64,000 nt of DNA from Streptomyces pyxinicus (GTDB taxonomy: Bacteria; Actinomycetota; Actinomycetes; Streptomycetales; Streptomycetaceae): contig NZ_JANUGP010000001.1 in the NCBI RefSeq assembly GCF_024753135.1, forward strand, positions 372,001 through 436,000, in the 5' to 3' direction. The notes under the pieces are model-generated. The model made no database searches. It was not told the origin of the DNA and saw nothing but the letters and a program-made list of their open reading frames with translations. A program made the translations under genes and the position numbers. This document shows positions 53,663-62,420 of this stretch, in pieces (the first letter of the stretch is position 1; every line of letters begins with the position of its first letter).

Positions 53663-54827
53663 TCAGTCACGCAGTGCGGCCAGGCGTGTACGGGCCGTTC
53701 GCAGCAAGCGCCCGTGACCGGGCAGGGCGGCCCAGGAGTCCGTGCGTGCCTGGTCCACGGCGTCGGCGAGGGTCCAGTGCCGGGCGTCCACGCCGGGATC
53801 GTCCACCTGTTCCCAGGCTAGGCCCTGTCGTCAAACTCCCTCCCCCAGCCTCCGGCCGGGAGGTACCCCCAGCTCCACGACGCCATGCACGCACTCTCGC
53901 CGCACCGGGCCCTGACCCAAGTACGTCCAGTACGAGGATCAGGGCCCGGCACTCCCCCAGCCTCCGGCCGGGGGGACCCCCAGAGCACGCACCTGACGCC
54001 GCGAAGCCCGCCCTCCGGGCGAACGGCGGGAGTTTGACGACAGGACCTAGGGGCACCGCGACGGGCGCGCCCGGCAGGGCGCGGACGGTGTAGGGGGCGA
54101 CGGCGGTCTGCGCGTAGCCGTTGCGCTGCACGTCGAGGTAGAGCCGGTTGCCGCGCTCGTTCTTGCGGGCGGCCGTGGTGAGCCGGTCCGGGTGCCGGGC
54201 CGCGGCGCACTCGGCGACGTCGTGGGCGAACCGCCGTACCGTGTCGAAGTCCTGGCGGCCGTCGAGCGGGACCACGAGGTGCAGTCCGCGCGATCCGGTG
54301 GTCATCGGCGCGGCCGGCAGGCCCAGTTCGTCCAGCAGCTCCCGCAACCAGCCGGCCGCGGCGCGGACTTACCTGAAGTCGTCCTCGGCCGGGTCGAGGT
54401 CGAACACGAGCCGGTCGGGATGGTCGGGGCCGGCGGCGCGGTCGGTGCGCGAGAGCCAACGGTGCAGGGTGACGCAGGCCTGGTCGGCGAGGTAGAGGAG
54501 GGTGGCGGTGTCGTCGCACACGACGTGCGTGACGGTGCCGCCCTCCTTGGCGACCTCGGCGCGCCTGATCCAGTCCGGATAGTGCTCCGGGGTGTTCTTT
54601 TGCATGAACCGAGGGCCGTCCAGGCCGTCCGGATACCGCTCCAGCATCAGCGGACGGCCCCGCAGGTGCGGCAGCAGGTACGGCGCCACGGACCGGTGGT
54701 AGTCGGCGAGGTCGCCCTTGGTGTACGGCGCGGTACCCCCGCGGCCCGGGAAGAGCACCTTCCCGGGCCGCTGGATCCGCACGGTACGACGGCCCGCCCG
54801 CAGGGTCCGGGCGTCGCCGTCGGTCAT
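53663..54827 (-). pseudogene. ligD: LigD-type NHEJ polymerase gene, disrupted
   Basis: The reconstructed frame encodes the polymerase/primase domain of the end-joining ligase LigD: RQGD-like FPGRGGTAPYTKGDLADYH at the start, RYPDGLDGPRFMQKNTPEHYP, LVFDLDPAEDD, RGLHLVVPLDG and ARKNERGNRLYLDVQRNGYA near the middle. It is dead twice: an in-frame TAA at 54369-54371 follows FDLDPAEDDFR, with homology continuing after it in the same frame, and a 225-base MITE sits at 53822-54046. After removing the MITE and one CTAG, the frame reads VAVPLAWEQVDDPGVD to a TGA at 53663-53665. It starts inside the stop of the transketolase gene (ATGA). Confidence 0.85.
53818..54050. mobile_element. MITE of 225 bases with CTAG target duplication
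   Basis: Element 53822-54046 with 19-base terminal inverted repeats GYCCTGTCGTCAAACTCCC (one mismatch) and CTAG direct repeats at 53818-53821 and 54047-54050. No transposase gene is inside. It contains two CCCCAGCCTCCGGCCGGG-type copies that can form hairpins. The ends suggest mobilisation by an IS5-type transposase elsewhere. Confidence 0.85.
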
Positions 54828-56671
54828 CGCACGACCGCCTCCTCCACCAGCAGCTTGGCCGCCGCCGCGATGCCCTCGGCGTCGATGCCGGCCGCGTGCA
54901 GCTGCTCGTCGGGGGCCGCGGAGCCGGGCATGGTGCGCACCGCGAGCCGTACCAGGCGCGGCACGGGCCCGCCGTCCGCGAACGCCTCGGCGACCGCGTC
55001 CCCGAGGCCGCCCTCGGCGTGGTGATCTTCCACGGTGACCAGGCAGCCGGTCTCCTCGGCGGCCCGGCGCAGCGTCTCGGTGTCGACGGGCTTGACCGAG
55101 TACAGGTCGATCACCCGAACCCGGATGCCGTCCTGGGCGAGCCGGTCGGCGGCGGCCAGCGCCTCGGGCACGGTCACGCCGGCCGCGACGACGGTCAGCC
55201 GGTCGTCCTCGGACGAGCGCAGCGTCTTGCTGCCGCCGACCGGGAAGTCCTCCTCGGGCCCGTAGATCACCGGGGTCTTGCCGCGGGAGGTGCGCAGATA
55301 GCGGATGCCGTCGAGGCCGGCCATGGTCCCGATGAGCTTGGCGGTCTGGTTGGCGTCGCACGGGTAGAGCACGGTCGAGCCGTACACGGAGCGGAACATC
55401 GCCAGGTCCTCCAGGCCCATCTGGGAGGGCCCGTCCTCGCCGATGGCGGTGCCGGCGTGCGAGCCGACCAGGTTGATCCCGGAGCCGCTGATGGCCGCCA
55501 TGCGCACGAAATCGTAGGCGCGGCTGAGGAAGGCGGCGAACGTGGCCGCGTACGGCACCCAGCCGCGCGCGGCCATGCCGACGGCGGCGGCGACGAGCTG
55601 CTGCTCGGCGATGTAGCACTCGAAGTACCGGTCGGGGTGGGCCTTGGCGAACTCCTCGGTGCGGGTGGAGTCGCCGACCTCGCCGTCCAGCGCGACGACG
55701 TCGCCGCGGGCGCCGCCGAGCGCGGCCAGCGCGGCGCCGAAGGCGTCCCGGGTGGCGACCTCGTCGCCCACGTCGTAGCGCGGGAGCCGGAGGACCTCGG
55801 TGGTGTGGTCGCGCAGCGCGGCGGCGGCCGGCGGCTCGCCCACGTGGAGGTGCAGGTCGCGCTCTCCGCCGAGTTCCTCGATGGCCTCGTCGGCGTGCGG
55901 CAGCGGCTTGCCGTGCTGGCCCTCGCGGTCCTCGACGGCGGCGACGCCCTTGCCCTTGAGGGTGCGGGCGAGGATGACGGTGGGCTGCCCGGTGGTGGAC
56001 AGCGCCTCGCCGTAGGCCCGGTCGATCTTGTCGACGTCGTGTCCGTCGATCTCGACGGTGTGCCAGCCGAAGGCCTGGAAGCGGCGGGCGTAGGCGTCCA
56101 GGTCGTGGCCGTGCCGGGTGGGGCCGCGCTGCCCGAGCCGGTTGACGTCCACGATGGCGATCAGGTTGTCCAGGTTCTCGTACCCGGCGTGCTCGGCGGC
56201 CTCCCACACCGAGCCCTCGGCCAGCTCGCTGTCGCCGCACAGCACCCATACCCGGTGCCCGGTGCGGTCCAGCCGCTTGCCGGCGAGCGCGATGCCGACG
56301 CCGACCGGGAGGCCCTGGCCGAGGGAGCCGGTGGCCGTCTCGACCCAGGGCAGGCGGCGGGGCGAGGGGTGTCCCTCCAGCCGGCTGCCGAGCTTGCGGA
56401 AGGTGAGCAGTTCGCCGTCCTCGATGGCGCCGGCGGCCTTGAAGGCGGAGTACAGCAGCGGCGAGGCGTGTCCCTTGGACAGGATGAAGCGGTCGTTGGC
56501 GGGGTGCTCGGGGCGCTCGAAGTCGTAGCGCAGGTGGTTCGCGAGCAGGACGGCCACGAGGTCGGCCGCGGACATCGAGGACGTGGGGTGCCCGGACTCC
56601 GCTGCCGCGGCGGCCCGCACACTGTCCACGCGCAACTGCTGTCCCAGTTCGGCGAGTTCGGCGGTGTTCAT
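54824..56671 (-). CDS. Transketolase (single-chain)
   Basis: ThDP enzyme of 615 residues. N-terminal half: ESGHPTSSMSAADLVAVL, SKGHASPLLYSAFKA, TGSLGQGLPVGVGIAL and WVLCGDSELAEGSVWEAAEH, with the GDSEL-type diphosphate/metal motif. C-terminal half: EVGDSTRTEEF ... YIAEQQLVAAAVGMAARGW, and ISGSGINLVGSHAGTAIGEDGPSQM. It transfers two-carbon units in the pentose phosphate pathway. GAGGAAACCG precedes the ATG. It overlaps the NDH-2 gene and the ligD pseudogene by 4 bases each, so it is the middle gene of the operon. Confidence 0.92.
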   Translation of the reverse strand: MNTAELAELGQQLRVDSVRAAAAAESGHPTSSMSAADLVAVLLANHLRYDFERPEHPANDRFILSKGHASPLLYSAFKAAGAIEDGELLTFRKLGSRLEGHPSPRRLPWVETATGSLGQGLPVGVGIALAGKRLDRTGHRVWVLCGDSELAEGSVWEAAEHAGYENLDNLIAIVDVNRLGQRGPTRHGHDLDAYARRFQAFGWHTVEIDGHDVDKIDRAYGEALSTTGQPTVILARTLKGKGVAAVEDREGQHGKPLPHADEAIEELGGERDLHLHVGEPPAAAALRDHTTEVLRLPRYDVGDEVATRDAFGAALAALGGARGDVVALDGEVGDSTRTEEFAKAHPDRYFECYIAEQQLVAAAVGMAARGWVPYAATFAAFLSRAYDFVRMAAISGSGINLVGSHAGTAIGEDGPSQMGLEDLAMFRSVYGSTVLYPCDANQTAKLIGTMAGLDGIRYLRTSRGKTPVIYGPEEDFPVGGSKTLRSSEDDRLTVVAAGVTVPEALAAADRLAQDGIRVRVIDLYSVKPVDTETLRRAAEETGCLVTVEDHHAEGGLGDAVAEAFADGGPVPRLVRLAVRTMPGSAAPDEQLHAAGIDAEGIAAAAKLLVEEAVVR

Positions 56672-58056
56672 CGGTTTCCTCGGTCTCCTTGCGCTGAGTC
56701 GGACGGGTCGGTCGGGTGGGTTTTCGGTGCGTCTCCCGCCGGTGCGGGCGTCGGGTCCGGGCCGCCGGGTACCCGCGCCAGCTCCGGTGAAGCCGTGTCC
56801 AGGGGCACCGACCAGGAGCGCAGGAGGCCCAACTGGACGCCCTGGCGTGGCAGTACGGCGTCCAGCAGCCAGTCGGCGGCGACCCGGACCCGGTTCCCGG
56901 GCAGCGCGGCCAGGTGGTAGCCGCGGGTGACGGCGCCGGCCGCCGGTCCGGACAGCGGGATGCCGAACGGGTTGGCGGCGGCCCGGGCTCCGCCCAGATC
57001 GACGGCGAACCCGAGGTCGCGGTGGCGGTAGGGGCGCCCGCGCCGGCTCCGGTCGAGCGAGGCGGCCACGTTCTCGGCGGCGACCCGGCCCTGCCGCCAG
57101 GCGTGCTGGGCCGTCATCGGGGTGAACTCGCCGGGCCGCCGCAGATCCGGGACGGCCGCCGCGTCCCCGCACGCGAACACCTCCGGGCGGCCGGGGACCC
57201 GCAGGTACGGGTCGACGAGCAGCCGTCCCCGCTCCAGCGGCTCCCCGACGGCCGTCACCAGCGGGTCCGGCCGGACGCCCACACACCACACCAGGGTCCG
57301 GGAGGCGACGAACTCGCCGTCGCTGAGGAGCACGCCGTCGGGCGTGGCCTCCCGCACCGAGGTGCCGGTCCGCACTTGAACGCCCCGGGCCCGCAGCGCG
57401 CGGGCGGCCGTGCGGGACATCCGCTCGTCCATCTCCGGGAGCACGCGCGGCGCCACGTCCAGCAGCAGCCAGCGGGGGCGCGGGCCGCCGCGCCGGGCCG
57501 GCCGGTCGGTGAAGATCTTCAGGTGGGCGGCCACCTCGGTGCCGGTGTAGCCCGCGCCGACCACCACGAAGGTGCACCGGGCCGCGCGGAGCGCCGGGTC
57601 GGTCTCGGCGGCGGCCAGTTCCATCTGCCGGGTCACGTGGTCGCGCAGGTACAGGGCTTCGGGCAGCCCCCGGAAGCCGTGCGCGTGCTCGGCGACCCCG
57701 GGCACCGGCAGCAGCTTGTTGACGCTGCCGACGGCCAGCACCAGGCGGTCGTAGCCGAGGGTGCCCGCGTCGCCCTCGGGGCCGGTGTACCGCACGGTCC
57801 GGGCGTCCAGGTCGACGTGGTCCGCCTCGCCGAGCACCAGCCGGACCCCGCGCAGCGTGCCGGGCAGGGACACGGTGACCCGGCGGGCCTCCAGGACACC
57901 GGCGGCGACCTGGGGCAGCAGCGGCAGGTACAGGAAGTAGTCGGTGGGGTTCAGCAGGGTGATGTCGGCCCGGCCGCGGGCGAGACGCGCCAGGGTGCGG
58001 GCGGCCCGGTACCCGGCGAAACCGGCGCCGACGACCACGACACGAGGTCGGTTCAC
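56668..58056 (-). CDS. NADH dehydrogenase-like FAD oxidoreductase (NDH-2 type)
   Basis: Protein of 462 residues. FAD site VVVVGAGFAGYRAARTLAR at 6-24, NAD site TFVVVGAGYTGTEVAAHL near 165, and the C-terminal FAD motif PEVFACGDAAAVPDL near 315. The pattern DYFLYLPLLPQVAAG is typical of type II NADH:quinone oxidoreductases. It feeds electrons into the quinone pool without pumping protons. GTG at 58056 has GGAGG 7 bases upstream. First gene of the operon with transketolase and ligD. Confidence 0.9.
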   Translation of the reverse strand: MNRPRVVVVGAGFAGYRAARTLARLARGRADITLLNPTDYFLYLPLLPQVAAGVLEARRVTVSLPGTLRGVRLVLGEADHVDLDARTVRYTGPEGDAGTLGYDRLVLAVGSVNKLLPVPGVAEHAHGFRGLPEALYLRDHVTRQMELAAAETDPALRAARCTFVVVGAGYTGTEVAAHLKIFTDRPARRGGPRPRWLLLDVAPRVLPEMDERMSRTAARALRARGVQVRTGTSVREATPDGVLLSDGEFVASRTLVWCVGVRPDPLVTAVGEPLERGRLLVDPYLRVPGRPEVFACGDAAAVPDLRRPGEFTPMTAQHAWRQGRVAAENVAASLDRSRRGRPYRHRDLGFAVDLGGARAAANPFGIPLSGPAAGAVTRGYHLAALPGNRVRVAADWLLDAVLPRQGVQLGLLRSWSVPLDTASPELARVPGGPDPTPAPAGDAPKTHPTDPSDSAQGDRGNR

Positions 58057-58248
58057 GGTGCGCCTCCGGCGGTGTGGCTCGTCCCAGGCCTTCCGCGTAA
58101 CCGGGGCCGGGGCAACCAAACGCCGGGCGGGTCACCCGGTCGGCGTCCCGGGACGCCGATTCGGTGGCGTTTCGCCGTCGCACCCCCGGTTACCCGGCCC
58201 GCAACCGGTCGACACCGGACCCAGCAGCCCCGCGCGGAGGTGCCCTTC

Positions 58249-59205
58249 ATGCCCGAGTACGGCTATTTCCTGGCGGCCGAGGAGCACGATCCGGCCGCCC
58301 TGGTCGAGCAGGCCCGGATGGCCGAGCAGGCCGGCTTCCAGGCGCTGTGGATCTCCGACCACTACCACCCGTGGAACGACGCGCAGGGCCAGAGCGCCTT
58401 CGTGTGGTCGGTGATCGGCGCCCTGTCGGAGGCGGTGTCGCTGCCCATCGAGACGGCGGTGACCTGTCCGACGGTGCGGATGCACCCGGCGGTGGTGGCG
58501 CAGGCGGCGGCGACCTGCGCGGTGATGACCGAGGGCCGCTTCCGGCTCGGGGTGGGCACGGGCGAGGCGCTGAACGAGCACATTCTCGGCGACCGCTGGC
58601 CCCCGACGCACGTGCGCCTGGAGATGCTGGAGGAGGCGATCCAGATCATGCGCCGGCTGTTCACCGGTGAGGAGGTCAACCACCAGGGCACGCACTACAC
58701 GGTGGAGAACGCCCGCCTCTACACCGTCCCGGACGAGCCGGTGCCGATCGACGTCTCCGGATTCGGCCCCAAGGCCACCGCGCTCGCCGCCCGGGTCGGC
58801 GACGGCTACATCACGATGACACCGGACGAGGACATGGTCACCCAGTACCGCAAGGGCGGGGGCGGCGCGAAGCTGGTCAGCGGCGGGACGAAGGTCTGCT
58901 ACGGCACCGACCGCGAGGAGTGCGTCCGCACGGTGCACCGGCTCTGGTACAACGAGCTGCTGCCCGGCGAGATGGGCCAGGTACTGCCCTCGCCGCGCCA
59001 CTTCGAGCAGTTGCAGCCGCTGGTCGGGGAGGACATGGTGCGCGAGAACCTGGTGTGCGGGGACGACGCCGAGCAGCACGTGTCGGCGCTGCGGGCGTAC
59101 GCCGACGCCGGGTTCGACCGGGTGTACGTGAACCAGATCGGCCCCGACCAGCGCGGGTTCTTCGACTTCTACCGGACGAAGGTGCTGCCGCGGCTCGACG
59201 GCTGA
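58249..59205 (+). CDS. Luciferase-like monooxygenase-fold F420-dependent oxidoreductase
   Basis: Enzyme of 318 residues with the bacterial-luciferase TIM-barrel fold. EYGYFLAAEEHDPAALVEQA start, WISDHYHPWNDAQGQSAF, TCPTVRMHPAVVAQAAATCA and RFRLGVGTGEALNEHILG match F420-dependent glucose-6-phosphate dehydrogenase-like proteins of actinobacteria. F420 rather than FMN is therefore likely. The exact substrate is not certain. Divergent from the NDH-2 operon. Confidence 0.9.
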   Translation: MPEYGYFLAAEEHDPAALVEQARMAEQAGFQALWISDHYHPWNDAQGQSAFVWSVIGALSEAVSLPIETAVTCPTVRMHPAVVAQAAATCAVMTEGRFRLGVGTGEALNEHILGDRWPPTHVRLEMLEEAIQIMRRLFTGEEVNHQGTHYTVENARLYTVPDEPVPIDVSGFGPKATALAARVGDGYITMTPDEDMVTQYRKGGGGAKLVSGGTKVCYGTDREECVRTVHRLWYNELLPGEMGQVLPSPRHFEQLQPLVGEDMVRENLVCGDDAEQHVSALRAYADAGFDRVYVNQIGPDQRGFFDFYRTKVLPRLDG

Positions 59206-59446
59206 CGGGCAGGCCTTCGGCCAGTGCCAGGCCGATGGCGAGCGCCACCGCGCCGCCCGCGTAGAGCGCGGTGGCACCGGAGGCGGCGTAGAGCGTGGCG
59301 GTGCGGTGCCGCTTGCGGGACTGCTCGCGCGGTTCGTCGCGTACCGTCTCGCGTGCCACCTGTGCCGGCTCTTCGACAAGATGCTTGTCCAGGTGTTCCA
59401 GGCGGGGCGCTGCGTCGCCCCGGGCGGTCCAACTAGGCTCCCCCGC

Positions 59447-59794
59447 ATGGAGATTCTGGGCGCCACGCTGCGCATCTGCGTCAACGACCTCGAAGCCGCC
59501 GTCCCCTTCTACGAGCGTCTGGCGGGCGGCAGGGCGCTGCGTTTCGACCGGGGCGGCGTCCAGGTCGCCGCGATCGGCTCCTTCCTGCTGATGAGCGGTC
59601 CGGAGGCGGAACTGGAGATCCTGCGCAAGGTGACGGCGACGATCGCGGTGCGGGACGTGGACGAGGCGCACGGGCTGCTGGCGGAGCTGGGCGCGCGGAT
59701 CGTCGCGGGGCCGCTGGCGACGCCCGCCGGCCGCAACCTGCTGGCGATGCATCCGGACGGGACCGTCTTCGAGTACGTGGACCAGCGCGCCTGA
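59447..59794 (+). CDS. VOC family (glyoxalase/dioxygenase-like) protein
   Basis: Small protein of 115 residues with one VOC domain: ILGATLRICVNDLEAAVPFYERLA at the start and the Glu metal-ligand position in PDGTVFEYVDQRA at the end; the central histidine is not clear. It could bind a metal or act as a resistance/binding protein. The ATG at 59447 is used because the longer frame is unlike the family. Confidence 0.88.
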   Translation: MEILGATLRICVNDLEAAVPFYERLAGGRALRFDRGGVQVAAIGSFLLMSGPEAELEILRKVTATIAVRDVDEAHGLLAELGARIVAGPLATPAGRNLLAMHPDGTVFEYVDQRA

Positions 59795-59798
59795 CCGG

Positions 59799-61751
59799 TC
59801 AGGACGTGCCCGGCCGCATCCGGAAGTCGTAGCGGGCGGGCAGGGGCTCGTCGGTGAGGCGGGCCCACAGCCGATCGATCACGTCCGCGCCCTCCCTCAG
59901 GTCGGCGACCTCGAAGCCCGCGTCGAAGACGGCGCGGGCCTCCTCGGCCCGGCCCTCGGCGAGCAGCAGCTCGGCCTCCAGCAGCCGGAACCGGCCGCGC
60001 TGCCGGACGGCGGGCAGCAGCCGGTCCCACACCTGCCGCGCCGCCGGTGTCCGGCGGGCGCGCAGCAGCGCCTCCAGGGTCTCCCGGCCGAGCGCGGCCA
60101 CGGCGGCCGTCCAGGTCTCGCCGTCGTCGCGCCGCTCCCGGCACAGGTCGTCGAAGGCGTCCGCGTACCGTTCGGCGGCCCGCTCGTGGTGGCCGGACTC
60201 CTGGTCGGCGACGGCCAGGCAGCGCAGCAGCGGCCACAGGGAGGGCGCGAGCGGCAGGGCGCGTTCCCAGCTGCGGACGGCCTGCGCCCGGTCGCCGGCG
60301 TGCCACTGGGCGATGCCGAGGTGGTACTCGGTGCCCGGGGTGGCCGGGGCGGTCTCCAGCATGTCCCGCCAGTGTGGGGCGACCAGGGTCTCGCCGGGCG
60401 GCCGTACCCGGCGCGGCTCGGGCAGCGTGCCGGTGCGCAGCAGTTCGCGCCAGGGTTCCTGCGGCTCGCCGAGGGTGCTCTCCGGAAAGGGCGTGCCGGG
60501 CAGCTTCCCGCCGGTGCGCAGGAGTTCGAGAGCGCCCCAGCCGGAGCCGGTGGCCAGCGTCTCGCCGGGTTCGGCGTCGGCGTACGGCCGCCAGGCGGCG
60601 TGGGCCGCCTCGACCCGGGCCCGGGGCAGTACGGCGGCCAGCCGGTCCTCGGCGCCCTGGACGACCCGGGTCCACTCGCCCTCGCGGGGCGCGTCGAGCG
60701 GGCCGTACGCCTCCAGCCAGGTCAGCTCGCTCCCGGCGGCCAGTGGGACATGTTCGAGCTGGGTGCGGGCGAGCCCGGCCTGGATCTCGCAGTAGCCGCC
60801 GGTGCCCGGTTCGGTCAGCCACCGCTGCCAGCGCCGGCCGCCGGGAGCGCTGCCCCACACGAAGAGCTTGCGGCCGCGCAGCGCGTCGGTGGAGGTCTGC
60901 ACGAGCCCGTGCCCGTCGGCGTCCAGCGCGGCGATCCAGCGGCGGCGCTCGTCGGGCACCTCGTAGAAGTAGTCGGCGGGGTAGGGGTTGTCGAGGGGCC
61001 GGGTGCGGTCGACGCCGTCGTAGGCGGGGACCGGGACGCGGCGCAGGGTGCGGTCGTAGCCGAAGTGCCAGGCCTCCTCGGCGGGGACGAGGACGCGGAC
61101 GTCCTCGGGGACCGCGATGTTGGACCACCAGTAGGTGGCGGCGGGCCGCTCGTGCGGGTTGCGGACGCGGACGCCGACGTACAGGAAGTCGGAGCCGTCC
61201 GGCAGCCAGAGGTCGACCTGGAAGGGCAGGTCGCGCAGCCGCTCCCACTCCCACAGGCGCAGCATCTCGGTGCCGTCCGGGGCGGGGACCCGGGCGGCGT
61301 GCAGGGGTGCGCAGGACAGGGTGGTGTGTCCGGTGGCGCCGATGTTCCATTCGACGCCGCCGGAGAACCAGGCGCCGTTGAGGGCGAAGTCGGCGGGCTG
61401 GAACACCGGGTTGCGGTAGAGCAGTTCGCGTCCGGTGGGCAGGTGGACCAGGGAGACGATCCGGCCGCCGAGCCCGGGCAGCACGGTGGCGCGCAGCCGG
61501 TCGTTCTCGATCACCAGCGCGTCGAACGCGCGGGGTGCGCGGGTTCTGCCGTAGCCGTCGCGGACGCGTACCGGCAGCAGGCCGCGCAGCGGCTCGTGGC
61601 CGAGCTGCCGGGCCATGTCGCGGGGCAGGTCGCGCGGGTCCCGGTGGTCGACGCGGTGCGCCTCGTCGAGCGGGCGCAGCGGGGGCAGCGGGTTGTCGGG
61701 TCCCAACGGGGCGGCGGGCAGGGTCAGTACCTCACGGCGGATGCTCGTCAC
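59799..61751 (-). CDS. DUF5107 protein with C-terminal TPR-like region
   Basis: Protein of 650 residues. The N-terminal half (about 70-350) has the DUF5107 pattern VLPGLGGRIVSLVHLPTGRE, WFSGGVEWNIGATGH, ATYWWSNIAVPEDV, which is a galactose-mutarotase-like sandwich. The rest (about 450-640) is TPR-like (WHAGDRAQAVRSWERALPLAP, HHERAAERYADAFDD, AARQVWDRLLPAVRQ). Probably carbohydrate related; no partner gene is adjacent. Starts with ATG and ends close to the convergent VOC gene. Confidence 0.88.
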   Translation of the reverse strand: MTSIRREVLTLPAAPLGPDNPLPPLRPLDEAHRVDHRDPRDLPRDMARQLGHEPLRGLLPVRVRDGYGRTRAPRAFDALVIENDRLRATVLPGLGGRIVSLVHLPTGRELLYRNPVFQPADFALNGAWFSGGVEWNIGATGHTTLSCAPLHAARVPAPDGTEMLRLWEWERLRDLPFQVDLWLPDGSDFLYVGVRVRNPHERPAATYWWSNIAVPEDVRVLVPAEEAWHFGYDRTLRRVPVPAYDGVDRTRPLDNPYPADYFYEVPDERRRWIAALDADGHGLVQTSTDALRGRKLFVWGSAPGGRRWQRWLTEPGTGGYCEIQAGLARTQLEHVPLAAGSELTWLEAYGPLDAPREGEWTRVVQGAEDRLAAVLPRARVEAAHAAWRPYADAEPGETLATGSGWGALELLRTGGKLPGTPFPESTLGEPQEPWRELLRTGTLPEPRRVRPPGETLVAPHWRDMLETAPATPGTEYHLGIAQWHAGDRAQAVRSWERALPLAPSLWPLLRCLAVADQESGHHERAAERYADAFDDLCRERRDDGETWTAAVAALGRETLEALLRARRTPAARQVWDRLLPAVRQRGRFRLLEAELLLAEGRAEEARAVFDAGFEVADLREGADVIDRLWARLTDEPLPARYDFRMRPGTS

Positions 61752-61835
61752 CCGACCATGGAACCCGGGGGCACGGGACTCGGCCAGGGGAGCTGCCGGT
61801 CAGGATTGCGCAAAGGCGGTCCGGGCGGGCCCGGT

Positions 61836-62387
61836 TCAGGTGCCGGGGCGCATCTCGGCGGTGAGCGCCCAGCGTTCGTGGTCGCGCCAGGCGCCGTCGA
61901 CATGGAGCATGGCCGGTGAGAAGCCCTCCCGCCGGAACCCCGCGCCCCGGGCGAGGGCGAGGGAGGCAGTGTTGCCCGGCTGGACGTTGATCTCCAGCCG
62001 GTGCAGCCCGAGCGGTCCGAAGGCGTGGCCGATCACCAGGTCCAGGCCCTCGCGCATGAGCCCGCGCCCGGCGGCGTGCGCGAAGGCGCCGTAGCCGAGG
62101 GCCCCGCACAGGAAGGCGCCCCGCACGATGTTGTTGATGTTGATGAACCCGGCGATGTCCCCGTCCGGCCGCTCGCACACCAGGAAGCCGGCCCGGGCGG
62201 GGTCCTCGATCAGCCGGCCGGCGTAGGCGGCGTAGGCCTGCTCGGTGTCCGGAGGGAACAGCCAGGGCCGGTGCAGGTCCTTGCTCTCCCGGGCCCGCGC
62301 GGCGAACTCGGGGCCGTCCTCCAGGGTGAAGGGGCGCAGCGCGACCCGGGGACCCTCGGCCAGGTGGTGGGGCGTGTGGTGCGGCAT
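61836..62387 (-). CDS. GNAT family N-acetyltransferase
   Basis: Acetyltransferase of 183 residues of the RimJ/RimL type: EGPRVALRPFTLEDGPEFAA start, GYGAFAHAAGRGLMREGLDL for acetyl-CoA binding, HRLEINVQPGNTASLALARG, GFRREGFSPAMLHVDGAWRD. These enzymes acetylate protein N-termini or small molecules. Gene ends are clear; the substrate is not. Confidence 0.92.
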   Translation of the reverse strand: MPHHTPHHLAEGPRVALRPFTLEDGPEFAARARESKDLHRPWLFPPDTEQAYAAYAGRLIEDPARAGFLVCERPDGDIAGFININNIVRGAFLCGALGYGAFAHAAGRGLMREGLDLVIGHAFGPLGLHRLEINVQPGNTASLALARGAGFRREGFSPAMLHVDGAWRDHERWALTAEMRPGT

Positions 62388-62420
62388 CCGGCCACCCTAC
62401 GACGCCCCGGGCCCGGCGGG

